Notes under the pieces: model-generated
Database searches by the model: none
The model's input: the letters and a program-made list of their open reading frames with translations, nothing else
Told to the model about the DNA's origin: nothing
Position numbers and translations under genes: made by a program
Shown here: in pieces, positions 21,548 through 33,388 of the stretch
Layout of the letters: the number at the start of each line of letters is the position of its first letter
How positions within the stretch are numbered: position 1 is the stretch's first letter
Origin: Escallonia rubra
Lineage: Eukaryota > Streptophyta > Magnoliopsida > Escalloniales > Escalloniaceae
Assembly: GCA_033065855.1 (NCBI GenBank)
Contig: JAVXUO010002660.1
Coordinates: 1 to 64,000 of the forward strand
Length of the DNA stretch: 64,000 nt
Reading direction: 5' to 3'

Positions 21548-23700
21548 GTTGGTATCAGCATTGTGGTATTAAGAGTATACTTATATGATTCTGTAGGCAC
21601 GGAACCACAGGGTATAGGCAACACGATATTGTGGAATCGTATCCGGTTAATGAGAGTGGAGTAGGATAAGGGTGGAGTTAAGATGTTTGTCTTTAGAGTT
21701 AAGAAGTCTGCATTTAAGTTGTAATAGTATTGTTCTTTAGACACGTGTAGTGTAACACTGATAACTGTTCATTGTACCAGCGTGTCTCGCACTCATAGCA
21801 CTGGTAGTTGATATAGTACGGAGGGCCAGGACGTCCCAGATAGGAAGGTATCTCGACCTAATATAAAGGAATAGTAGAACCCAGAACCGACGGTTGTTGT
21901 TCTAAACACTATGAATCAGATGAGCGGTATTTCGATCGGTATTTCTCAACGAGTTATCGTGAGCGGATGTTGGGAGAATTTTCCACTGTGACGCAAAGAG
22001 ATCAAGAATCGGTAGATGAATTTGAAATGAGGTTTTCACGCCTCACCAGATTTGCCGTAAGAATGTTGTCAACATAATGAGATAGATGTTGGAAGTTTGA
22101 ATGGGGCCCTAGGCCTGGATGGATGGATGAAGTGATTTCTACTTGGGTAACGAGCTACATGGAATGTGCAGACTTGGCACGTGCTTCAGAAAATTCAAGT
22201 CCAGCAGCAGAGAATGGTATACACAGAGACAGGAAACACAAAAGAGAGCTAGGCAAGAGCTTTCCTAGGATAGATTGGTAGAGGCTGCCAAACGTCGGCG
22301 ATTTGCACAGTCAGTACAATAGGGTACCCAAGGCCCCGAGATAGGGCAGAATCACGAGTTCAGACCAGCATTGGCCCAGGGATCTAGACCTGTGCAGAGT
22401 ACATGATTCAGATGAGTGCAGGGTGTAGGCGCTCAACCAGCCCAAAGTACTAGATTTGGAACACCGCAGAATTCTAAAGTTTGACCTACACAGAGTACAG
22501 ATCAGAGTGGCAGGTAAAATTCTTCGGCCACCCGATGTACCATGTGTAGGGGGTATCATGGTGGCAAACCATGCTACAGAGTTAACGGAGGGTGTTTTAG
22601 GTGTGGCAATGTGGAGCATCAAGTTCGAGACTGTCTAATTGTTAGAATTAATTGGTCAAATTTTTGTCCCACGTCTACATCTAGTGCAACAACAAAAAGA
22701 GGTCCTCATCAGGAAAGAGGACAAGGTCGACAGGGATAGAATCAGTAGTCGCAAGTCCAGCAGGGGCAGAAGCCCGAGACATCAGCCAGACCTTACCAAA
22801 TGTTTGCTTGGGATGCTACCACATTCGATGACGTGGTATCAGGTACACAACAGGTTAACCCATTGGATGCTTGTATAATGTTTGATTCTGGAATGACATA
22901 TTATTTGCTATTGTTTACTTTTGCATAGGGATTGAGCGTGACAACTCATCCTTTAGGAACTGATCTTGGGATAAGCACTCTGTTGGGAGAGCTTCTAACT
23001 GTCTCTAAGATTCTCTATGATTATACTATCTATGTAGTGGATAGAGATTTTTTTTTTGGATCTCATCCTATTTGCTGTTCTGGATCTCAATATTGTACTG
23101 GGCATGAATTGGTGATTCGCTAATCACGCATCCGGGTACTCTCAGGGGAAACCCTAGTGGTGTTTGAAAGTTCGTAACTTATGAGTAGTAGTTAAGTTAG
23201 TGATTTGATTTATGAGTGAGAATGGTGTTGTTGAGGAATAATTGGTGTTAAGTCAGAAAGTTTGGTTCGAGAGTACGATAGGAAGTGTGAATCCTACTTT
23301 GTCATATCGTTCATTCTTTTGTACGTTGAATTCAATTGCGACTTAATTGAATGCAAACTTGCTCCGAGACGTTGAAAAAGATGTCATTCATACTGAGTCA
23401 TCTTATTCCTTTTTTAGGATATTTATCTGTTTTCTTTTTTGAATCTATTTAGACTTGATGGGATAATATCTGACCCACTGGCCATGGGAAAGCTACAAAT
23501 TTCATTAAGGACCAATAACTCATATTGATCGTAATTGCTTCTGGCCATTGGGTTGACTTTGTTCCGTCTACCTATGTCATTTTGCACTCGTCATTTTTTG
23601 GGATGTTATAAAATCTTACCGTGAATCTCGAGAGCCAATAAGTATGATTTTGTTAAAAAATTTTGTGTTTTGATAGCCTGGTTGCGATTATTGTTCTCAT
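21548..23700 (+). pseudogene. Family E gag-protease remnant and non-coding 3' region (copy 1)
   Basis: It parallels the better-preserved copy at 59000-61470, but about 350 bp of gag is deleted near 21915 and the start ATG is GTG (near 21780). The nucleocapsid knuckle CFRCGNVEHQVRDC (22590-22630, with G to E before the histidine) and the protease active site MFDSGMTYYL (about 22877) are visible. After the end of the protease (near 23120) the sequence has no RT, RNase H or integrase motif, yet still aligns with the other copy up to about 23700. There it jumps into the GT-rich part of another E LTR. Confidence 0.75.
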
Positions 23701-23797
23701 TTGACCCTAAATGTTTGATTGAGATCGTTATATAAATAGGTGTTAGTGTAAGGTTTTAGTGTGTGAAACCGTGGGATGTGTGAGTGTAAACTGTGTA

Positions 23798-26700
23798 TGT
23801 CACGACCCGAACCCACGGGTAGGCCCGCGAGCTAGGCACGTGACCGGCCGCAGACCCAATAGACTCCAATTTAGGGCTCTGTCAGGCCTTACAACAACCT
23901 GTACACAAGAACCTGTAACCAAGTAATTTAAATCTATCTCCTTAATAAGGTTTCTAAAATCATGCTTAAAATTTCTCAATAAATCTCTAATGAAATTCTT
24001 TGTTTTAACAACTAAGATAGATCATTTTAAATCCGGTGGACATCTAAGTTCCAAAGAATCTTAAATTACAAAAATTTAGTACTAGCATACCACCTAAGGA
24101 CTTATTAAATAATTTAAGAGGACTACGACTCCTCTAGCAGTCGGCTACTGTAATTCCTCGTGGCCTTCATCAGTGCCGGTTCCATCTAGATCATCGCCTG
24201 AAAAATATTTAAAAGAATGAGCTTGGGGACCAGTAAGTACACATACCATATTCCTAAAATAGTTTTGGGATTCATAAAACATGAAACATGCCACAGTTTT
24301 CTTCAATTTAAAGCTGGTAAACATTTTCACAAGAGATACTATACATATATAGACTTTTTGAAAGCAATGCATCCAAGATTCTCAGAAACGAAGTATGACA
24401 TCAAGTAGGCTTATTACAACTATCACAGTTCATCATAACATGGGTATGTTGCGGTCAGCGTACGTTCCCCCCTGACTAGGGCCCACAATCCCTACTCCAC
24501 CTGGGATGAACATTATTTGGTCAGGGTATGCGCCCCCCTGACTAGGGCACACAATCCCTCCTTCATCCGGGATACATATGTGGACGCAATGGCGCACCAC
24601 GAGCAACAGTACTGTGCGTCAACGTATCGTCCCGTTGACCAGGACCCAACAATCCAACTTTCCCCCGTGGATATGGGGCACAATAACCAAGGCAGAAATA
24701 CTGTCTCATTCAACATAAGCCAACTTTAAAACACTACTCATATAAAACATTCCATGGCATTTTTTTTATGCACTTTCTCATCAAACAATTTACACAAAAG
24801 CAGTAACATGTAAAAGGCTTTAAAACTTCTAATTGGAACAATTCATTCATACATATACATAAACGGAAAATAGGGTATACGGAGGAATATGGCAGGAGTA
24901 CTTACCTTGCTCAAAATCCGCTTCAGGTATTTGCTCAAATGTCGGCCCTAACTCTTGACTATCAAAACCTAAATAACAAATCATACGAATGTCATTCATT
25001 AACGCTCGAGCACACCTAAGTATTAGGTTTCTTTTAAATGAGTAAAACTTTACCCAACTGTCCCCCGACTTATGAATAATTACCTATTTGCCCCCCAATG
25101 CCTAAAGTACCTTATCCACCCAGATATAACCTAAAAGAGTCATTAGAAATAATTTAATAACTATCGTGATAATAAAGCGCTACGCTATATCCGACTGAGC
25201 GTTACTCCGTTAATAACATTAAAATAGGAAACGCCTTTAAAAACTTTTGAAAATATGAAATATACTCCATCATAGCTACATAAGACTACTGTAAAAGTAT
25301 CAAAATTTAATAACTTAAGTTAATATTTTAAAATACACCGAAATCTCTTTTACGAATAAACTTAGTTAGCACGTTTCCCGAGCTCTGAAAAATATAAACT
25401 TTTTACTGTGTGTAGACTTTGCAAAAATAATATAAGTTACTCTTTTGAGTTTTGTCAAAATCAATTTCTAGATATATGTAAAAATTTAAGAAAGAAACTG
25501 TTAAAAGAATAGCCTTCTTTAGCGACATCTCTTTGTTAATTTCTTAAAACTAGACTTTCCCTTTCTAAACACAGTGCCTTCTTCTCCACCATTAATCCCA
25601 TTTGACTCTTCCCACTTCGCCAGTTTATATTACACCCTCACATACGTTTTATACCCATTTCTATACATCACTCATACACTTACTCATCCCAAAGCTCAAC
25701 ACCCATTACAAGCACTCTTGCACTACTGGACACACACACTAAACCACAGAGAAATACACGCATACTCTCACCACACTCATGCACTTCACAGTTTCCATCT
25801 ACACAACCCCCCACTTCCACCTTTTCTCATAAGCACACAACTAACCACACATACAATACACACACACCCAGTACACTTACCTGCGCAGACTACACACCAC
25901 CTTGTTCACACACACACACGTTCACCCTAATGGTCACAAACCAACATACCCACAAGTCAATACCCTTTCCCTGTGCACGCCCCATCATCCTTGCCAACCC
26001 ACAGCAACACCATCAACTTATACACCATAAAATACCCAGTACAAGCACACCCCCACTACTGCCTTACGGCAGCTCATCTTCTTCCCCAGTTTCGTTTCTC
26101 TCTTGCTGTTACACTCACCCCTTTATCTCATCCAAGAAATATTACACTACACAGCACTCACGCACAGCTACAACTCACTCATATACCTACACAATGTACC
26201 ATATATTTTCTCACTGCAGCCATTACCCACGGCCACACAAAACACACAAATCTGCCCACGCAAGGTACCAATCTCGCTGTTACTTCCCTTCTCTCTCATA
26301 CCTGGCGCATTAACACACCATAATCACTCAACCCATTAGCATCTCCACTCTCCTCCATTTCCACGGCAGCCATGGCTGCCTATTCACGAATCCATCACGG
26401 CGACATGGCTGTCGTCGCCACTCTTATACGCAAACAGCCCCATCATCGCAAACCATTATGCCATGTCCACGTACCTCTTACCTTAAATGACCCGTAAACC
26501 CATGAACACAGCCCTCCCACGGCTGTCAACCATTCCACATATATATGTATATAGATTTTATACACACCTAGAGACCCATTCACATCCATACCCGAAATAT
26601 ATTCACATAGACTTAAATTTCAAGTAAGCTTACCGAATTTCTCAAGCGCCGGAGGCCTCCTTCACTCTTTCTCTGCGTCCTGCCGCTTCCAGATTGTGTG

Positions 26701-27148
26701 TGCACTTTAGGGTCGGCTGATCCTAATGTTACACCTATATATATATACAAAGACAGAAAACCTAGTTTTGACAAATTTCATAAAAGTCCCCCAAATTTTC
26801 ATGAGTTAATTTAGTATTTGCCCCGGCTTTATATTATTTTAGAAGGAAAGACCGAGCACTACTTATGACATATCACGTGTCAGAAAAATTTACCCATAGG
26901 TTGTCGCGTAACTCACTTCACTAATGGTCACTATTAGATTTCTAAAAAATACCGTAATGCTAATTGTCGCTAAAGACCTCAATCAATATCAATTATATCT
27001 GTATCATTAAATTATAATTTATGATTCTAGAATTGTCGCTAAAGATCATCATTACAATGCTCCCCAAATTCGCCGCTAAAAACTCAAAAGAACATCACTC
27101 TTAGAAACTGTTGCTAAAGTAATAATAACCGGGGAACGGGGCATCACA
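23798..27148 (-). mobile_element. Solo LTR of family D (3351 bp, minus strand)
   Basis: It begins TGTCACGACCCGAACCC and ends GGGGCATCACA on the plus strand, so it starts with TG and ends with CA in either reading, and is flanked by a perfect 5-bp target duplication GTGTA (23793-23797 and 27149-27153). It matches the D LTR at 1201-6193 in reverse: TTCGGGTCGTG terminus, AGATCATCGCCTGAAAAATA (24189-24208), CTGCCTTACGGCAG (about 26063) and GGGTCGGCTGATCCTAA. No internal sequence is present, so it arose by unequal recombination between two LTRs. The frames at 25574-26339 are CA-rich low complexity, not genes. Confidence 0.93.
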
Positions 27149-27867
27149 GTGTATGTGTTCTTGAGTGCTCAGTGTGAGTATGTGTTACGGGTGAGTAAAT
27201 ATGTGTGAGTTGTGTGTAATTTGTGTATAATTATGTATTAGTGTGTGTGTGTTTTAGATTGAGTAGTGTTTCAGTGTTTTCGAGGGTGTTAAGTAGTGAA
27301 TTAGAGTGTGTTCGTGAAGTGTATGCGTGAAATGGGTGTTTCAGCAGTGAGGAAGAAGATAAGTGTGCGTGTGTGTGTGTTTTAGGTGAAATAGTGCGGG
27401 TTGTGATTGCAATAGTGTTTGTTTTTGTCTTTAAAGGTAGACAAATTAATTAGGCATTTTTTTATCCAATTTTTTATAAATAGTTAAGGTTATAACTTGA
27501 CAAAATGTAGAACTATAACCCCCAATATTTTTACGAGACGTACGCTCTGAAATGTTTTGAGAATTTTCGGTGTCCGCGAAGGACGCTAAATTAGGGTACC
27601 GATTAAAGAAAATTCTCGAATTATTTGACATAGCAAATTAAGTTATATAATCTACAAATTTTAGGAAAACCCTATTTATCTGATATGTTTCATTATCTAA
27701 AAATTCGTGTCATTTTGAAATTAATAACTATTTTTAGTCAAATCGACTTTTGAGCGCTTGGTCCTGACGTCGGTTCGGAATTTTTGGGCAAAATTTAATT
27801 AAAATACTTTTTAGCCCAAAAATGACTTCAAGATGCCTAAAATAGTGTTTTAAGATGTTTTAAGATT

Positions 27868-28956
27868 GGGCTAATTACACCTATGTCCCTGAGGTTTGGG
27901 GGTAATTACACGCGAGGACACAAAGTTTCAAAATGTAACACTTATGTCCATTGACAAACGGAATACAAAAATACTTAACGGTTCTGACAAAAAGACCAAG
28001 TTGCCCCTAAATAAAAGTTGAAATCCTGATTTGCCCCTGGGACCACATGAAACCCTAATTTTCATTGTCTTCCCCCCCCTCGCATGTGCCTCCCCTTTCC
28101 CTTCCCCTTCCCCGTCGCCCCCACCCTACCCCTTTCCCTTCCCCGTCGCCCCCACCATAACCATTCCCCGTCGCCCCCACCCTACCCCTTCCCCTTCCCC
28201 GTCGCCCCCACCTTCCCCCTTCCCCTTCCCCGTCACCGGCGTCGCCTTCACTAGTCGATCGGAAGAAGCGCCGAAGTTGATCGCCGGTTGCAGTGGTGTA
28301 GCAGCACGGTGGCTTCGGCGGTTGCAGTGGTGTAGCAGCACGGTGGCTTCGGCAGTTGTAGTGGTGTAGCAACACGGTGGCTTCGGCGCGATGCTCACAG
28401 AGGCTCGATGAAGCATCTTCCTCCTCGTCGATCTCCATCGACAGATTGGTTGTGGTCGTCGTCGTTAGCCATTGATTAAGGCGGCGAGTTGGATTTGTTG
28501 GGTCACCGATTGAGGTGGAGAAGGGGAAGTGGGATGGGGAAGAAGATAGGAGAAAATGGCTACCGGCGGGGAAGGGAACTGCTGGCGGTGAAGTAATGGC
28601 ATTTAAAAAACCCTAATTTGAACAAACGAAACACTAATTTGAAAAACTAGGGCTTTGAAACCCTTAATTTGCAAATTAGGGTTTCAACAAAACCCTAATT
28701 TGCAAATTAGGGTTTCAAAACTCTAATTTTAATTTTTTTTAAATATTCAGTATGTACAGTACAAGGGCAGCATCGTCATTTTAAAAATACGTATTGATGA
28801 CATCATAAAAAAGTACACTTTTTGGACGGAACCCTGATGGATGGACACGGGTGATACATTTGAAACATTTTTGGTCACGGAATGTTACATTTTGAAACTT
28901 TGTGTCCTTGACTGTAATTACCCCCCTAACCTCAGGGACATAGGTGTAATTAGCCC
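27868..28956. mobile_element. Non-autonomous MULE B (1089 bp)
   Basis: The TIRs start GGGCTAATTACACCTATGTC at both ends. The 9-bp target duplication TTTAAGATT is perfect (27859-27867 and 28957-28965). It is the same family as MULE A but inverted. The interior carries a CCCTTCCCCTTCCCCGTCGC-type C-rich array (28088-28235), a 34-bp triplicate (28286-28387) and CCTAATTTGCAAATTAGG palindromes (28660-28710). The long frames on both strands (28031-28438) come from these repeats. A region around 28390-28500 looks like the 5' end of a captured gene, unidentified. Confidence 0.9.
28286..28387 (+). repeat. 34-bp minisatellite, three copies, in MULE B
   Basis: Three head-to-tail units at 28286-28319, 28320-28353 and 28354-28387. 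The first two are identical; the third has a few substitutions. Each begins GGTTGCAGTGGTGTAGCAGC or a close variant. Confidence 0.92.
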
Positions 28957-30605
28957 TTTAAGATTTTCCCATTGCCGGAACCCCCAAGGGGTATTCTGGT
29001 AATTTGTCACCCGGAGGGGTATTTTGGTAATTTTACCTATAAAAGGTATTTTTGCATAAATTCACATACCGTAAGGATATATTTAGTGATGTTAACTACG
29101 GAAAGGCTGTTTTAGTGATTTAAATGTGCGAGGGGTGTTTTTGGTAACTTTACACCCAAGGGATATTTTGGTAATTTTACATACCCGGTAAGGGGAGCTC
29201 ATTTTGGGAGTTTGCATGGGTCAATATTGATTTTATAATATCGTAGTGTAGACTGTATTCTAATCATTTGATTATTTTGTTTAGGATAAATGTAAAGACT
29301 TTCCGGTTAGGATAATCTAGCTTCGGATCCCAGTAAGGGTTTCTATATGAACCCTGGTTATGGACTTTCGTCCGTACCCTTATTTCGATAACTCATACTC
29401 GTAAATATTCTTTCGATTTGCTTATAGCTATTGTCAGTCACTGAGATATGTATTTGATATCAGCATGTTATTACCAAGAAAACCCCAACATTAAACCTGA
29501 ATCGCTTGTTTGAAAATCTATCTATACTCGCATGTTATTACATGCTAAGAAGATTCAATAATTTCTTGCATTCTTTCTTCAGAATTGTTATGCTCAAAAT
29601 CAATAATTGTTCGTATTTATTCTTGCTATTGGTTGGTAGCAATTTTTATGTTCTAAGTGATGAATTTGATTTCAGTTATTTGAGTTCATGTTATTACTCA
29701 TTGTTATTGTTGATTTTGTGTTGACTTGAGGGACTGTACTGTGGGGAGGCATTATAAGGGTGGTTTGAACCCTGCGTGGAACGCATGCTAGTACCCTTTA
29801 GGACTAGTATTCATACATCATGCATGTGTACACTATGTTATGCATTGCCTGAATGGCATTGCATATTGGCTTTGCCTGATCGACATCTAAACAGCCCATG
29901 ATTATTATCTCTGAACTTCATTACATTGTATCTTACTATAATTGTTACAAAAATATCTGGAAAGGATTGTTTCAAACGGTTTGTGCTTGTTTGAAATCCC
30001 TCCCTTGATTGCCTTTGAACTTGTTTTGAAATCCTTTGGAAAACTATCATTGTATTTTGCATTAATAGCTTTGAAAATGATCTTTTATTGATCGTTTTGG
30101 AACCCATCTTGATTGTTTTATTTTTTATTTTGGTATCTATTTATGATGAATTTTGATTATTTTTTAAAATCATCGTCGGTTGGATTCCTTTGAATCATTT
30201 TGTAATTACTTCATTTGTCCTTGTACGACCTTGCTGAGCTCTTAAAAGCTCACCCTTCGTTTGACTCCCTTCTACAGGTGATGATCAGCTATAGCATGCT
30301 CGGGAATAGGGTTTAGAGTCTGTGTGAGATTCCGGTGAGCCCACATTTACGGTGTACTGAGACCTCTATGTGGGTCAGTACTGTTGATTCATTCTATAAG
30401 GACTCGAGTGCTTAAAGAACCTAGGTTTTAATAGTTTCAGTCCAAGCAGTTTTGTAATCTTGTATTTGATGAATTTGAGTTGATATCCGATTAAATGCTT
30501 CGAAGTATGTGTTAGTGAATATGATTTGGTAGGTTTGATGTGATATGATAGGTTAACGTTTCAGGAGTTCGGGGCGATGGAGCTCCGGATTTCCGGGATG
30601 TTACA

Positions 30606-32068
30606 GGGATGTCTAGCCAGGAAGCCCATAGAAAACCTAATATGGAAGAGGAAAATTCCTCGCCATCCCAGAAAATGCCGTCAAACAGGCTGCCCCAGAA
30701 GCCTGACCCAAGGACGTCGATGAATCCACACTTTAGGGCCACATGGGTACCTACATCTGGTAGAGAAAGAGATAGATGTGGTAAGATTAGAGCAACAACA
30801 AGAAATGGACTTAAGGAATAGAACGCCTTTCTGTAGAATGAACAAAACAAAGCTCGGAATGAAAAACTTCCAAAGGAATTCAGCGCCTCCCTGAGTGGAA
30901 TTACTAGTTCGCTGCCACACCTCAAGTGTAACCACTTTCATCCTCGTGGACCCTGTAGGTGGGGAACGAGGGAATTTTTTGCATGTTCACAAGAAGGACA
31001 TTTCGTTCGGAATTGCCCAAGAATTGGACCACAGAGTCAACCAGAGGATGAGGCAAACAAAATTCGCGCATCAAAAGAGTTCTCGCGATGACCTTGCAGG
31101 CATCCGATTCAATGGTGATGGGTGCACTTTGTACTTTTTCCATCTTTGAAAAAAGATTTTCATCTCGATGTCACGCTTTCATTCGCATCTCCTAACTTTA
31201 TTAAACGGTTAAGCAAGCAGTTAGAGACCACATTACGATAGTGGTTGGCGCATTGATTTAGTGTCCGCTAGACATAAACTAAGATTCTTTGATAATGGTG
31301 GTTGAGTTAGGTCATAGGGATATGTTTCTAATAATTCATGTGTGTTTTGAGAACCTTTTCCAGTTCGTTACCATTAACTGAATCATAGGCAATCCTGATT
31401 TCGATAGCTCAATTCTTCATGGTGATTTGAAAAGGTTAACAAGGATGGAACCTTCATTGTGATACGTTTGGACATGTGCTTTGATTTCATATCATAGGCC
31501 ATATGGTCTTGGTTTTAACGAAGAACAATAGCCGTATATGTCCGCGCATAATGTAAGAGTATTTGTTGGTATTACACGTCACATGAATTGTATGATTGAG
31601 ATTACATTTTGAAGTGATGAGTTAAGTTTTAACAGTTCGTTTGGTGTTTCAGTATAAGATGGTGATCTGGTTCGAGTACTCAATACTAGAGCACTTGTTA
31701 TTTCTCTTCAGAATTCTAGAATTTTAGCTGTCAATGAAAGGAGTTTATTAAAGAATAAGACGATCATATGTGGGTGTCCTCTAGTAGCTCTATCAAATCG
31801 GTAGATGTAGATGACAAATGTTGCGGCTGTGAATCATAAGTGGTATGGTGACTTAGAACCGAAGCTTAGGTGGGTGTGCGATACATGTACGTGTATAATT
31901 AAACCATAGATCCTTTTAAGATAACACATTTCTCTGTGATGCATTTGGTGATAGTTTGAACTCGTGTGAGGGATATCGGAGTGCGAAGCGAAAGCACAAT
32001 GGTCATAATTTTTCTGTCTTTGGTGGGTAACAAAATTCGAGGACGAAATTTTCTTAAGGTATGGAGAA
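30606..32068 (+). pseudogene. Family E internal region, deleted copy with a single nucleocapsid knuckle (copy 2)
   Basis: This is a 1463-bp internal region between two E LTRs. Only the nucleocapsid end of gag is recognisable: ACSQEGHFVRNCPR (about 30985-31027), in which the first cysteine of the CCHC knuckle is lost. From about 31640 it aligns with the non-coding 3' region of the copy at 61800-62604: TTCAGTATAAGATGG, GATAACACATTTCTCTGTGA and GACGAAATTTT before the LTR. Most of gag and all of the protease are deleted, and no pol is present. Confidence 0.7.
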
Positions 32069-33388
32069 TGTAACACCCCGCACCTTTTCGAGGTGTTAGA
32101 AATAATTTTCTGTTTATCCCAAAAATAAAAGGGCAATAATTTATAGCGATAATAGAGAGTTGCTAGGGTGTGAAAGGTTAAAATGGCTTTGGGGACAAAA
32201 TGCAATTCTGGAATGTTTTAGGGCCATTTTGTAATTATGAAAAGTTGTGGGGTCAATTTGCAATTTTGGAAAATGATGATTAGTGGCAAAAGGTTTCAAG
32301 TTGTAAAGGGAAATTAAGGAAGGTTAGATACCTTCTACTTAAAACGGGATGACTAACTAAATCAATTTATAGAAAATTGTTTAGTGGAATTAAAGAGGAA
32401 AACAAAAAAGAAGGAAAAGAGAACAGAGAAGAGAAACTAAGCATTCAACAGAGAACAAAAATAGAGGAAGAAAATAAGAAGAGGAAGAGAAAGAAAGAAG
32501 AAGAAAAAAAATTGGAAATTCGAAAGGGGTAATCCCCCTTCCTCTTTATTGTAATTTTTTGTTTCAATTATGCTCTGTGTGTGTGTGTGACTGTGTGTGT
32601 GTGTGTTTGTGTGATGTTAGTGCGTGTGTTTAAAGGGTGCACAAGTGTGCGTGTGTGTGTGTGTGTGGTGTTGTGTGCATGGTGGTGCGAGGTGTGTGTG
32701 TGTGTGTGTGTTGTCTGGTGTTATGTGCATGGTGGTGCGAGGTGTAGGATATGTGCAGTGTGTGTGTCTGTGGACTGTATGGTGTTGTGTGTGTGCGTAA
32801 ATCGTTCGGGGAGGGGGGGGGGGGGCGTAGGGCTGCTGTACTGGTGTTGATGTGTGTTTAGTGGTTGTTGTGTGTGATAAGGTGTATAGGGTGTGTGTGA
32901 GTGTGTGTGTTTGTTATTATGTTGGTATGTGTAATTGTGTGTGTAGAATGAGGATTTGGTGTGTGTCTACTCGATAGTGAAAGGACGAAGAAGGAGATGT
33001 TTGTGTGTCAAAGTGAAGAAGTGGGTGTGGTTAATCTATGTGAGAACAACAATAATTATAAACATTGCTAAAGGTAGCTAATTTTTAGGCAGTCCCTTGT
33101 TCAAAAGTATAAAAATAGTTCGGGCTAGATTTGAACAAGTGTAAAGGAAAAAGCTTAATTATTATTGGGAGACCTACAATGTGGGAAAATTTGAGATTTT
33201 TCCCAGGTCGCGAAGGGGGTTAACTGATGTTGTCGGTGAAAGACTTCATGGTGCATTTAAAAATAGTAAACCAATGCAGTTTTGCTAAGAAACTTTATGA
33301 GGATCTTAAAGTATTGAGATGTTTCAATGTCTAAATTGTTAGGGCATTTCGACGCTGATAGCTATTTTTAGCAAATCTGGCTTCCGAG
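32069..33388 (+). mobile_element. 5' part of family E 3' LTR (copy 2), truncated by copia insertion
   Basis: It starts TGTAACACCCCGCACC after a purine-rich GGTATGGAGAA. It has a purine tract (32395-32530), a GT-rich section (32577-32960), a G homopolymer (about 32812-32825), GTCGCGAAGGGGGTTAA and the core with GCTGATAGCTATTTTTAGC. It stops abruptly at CTTCCGAG, where the copia LTR begins. The open frame at 32581-32850 is GT-repeat translation, not a gene. Confidence 0.8.

Larger units (their letters stand above)
23700..30605 (+). mobile_element. Family E LTR (plus strand, copy 2), carrying a D solo LTR and MULE B
   Basis: The 5' third of the LTR is missing. It begins in the GT-rich section at about 23700, directly fused to copy 1 internal sequence. 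It continues after the solo LTR (27149) through the core near 27680-27770, MULE B, an array of GGGGTATTTTGGTAATTTTA-type motifs (28985-29190) and the CAGGTGATGATC block (30277-30290), ending GGGATGTTACA at 30605. Confidence 0.8.

Noticed and set aside
25574..26339. Overlapping open frames of 78-127 codons
   Set aside because: They are translations of CACA-rich sequence in the minus-strand D solo LTR, where its GT-rich section lies.
28031..28438. Open frames of 96-127 codons on both strands
   Set aside because: They come from C-rich and 34-bp repeats inside MULE B. No recognisable protein; at most captured fragments.
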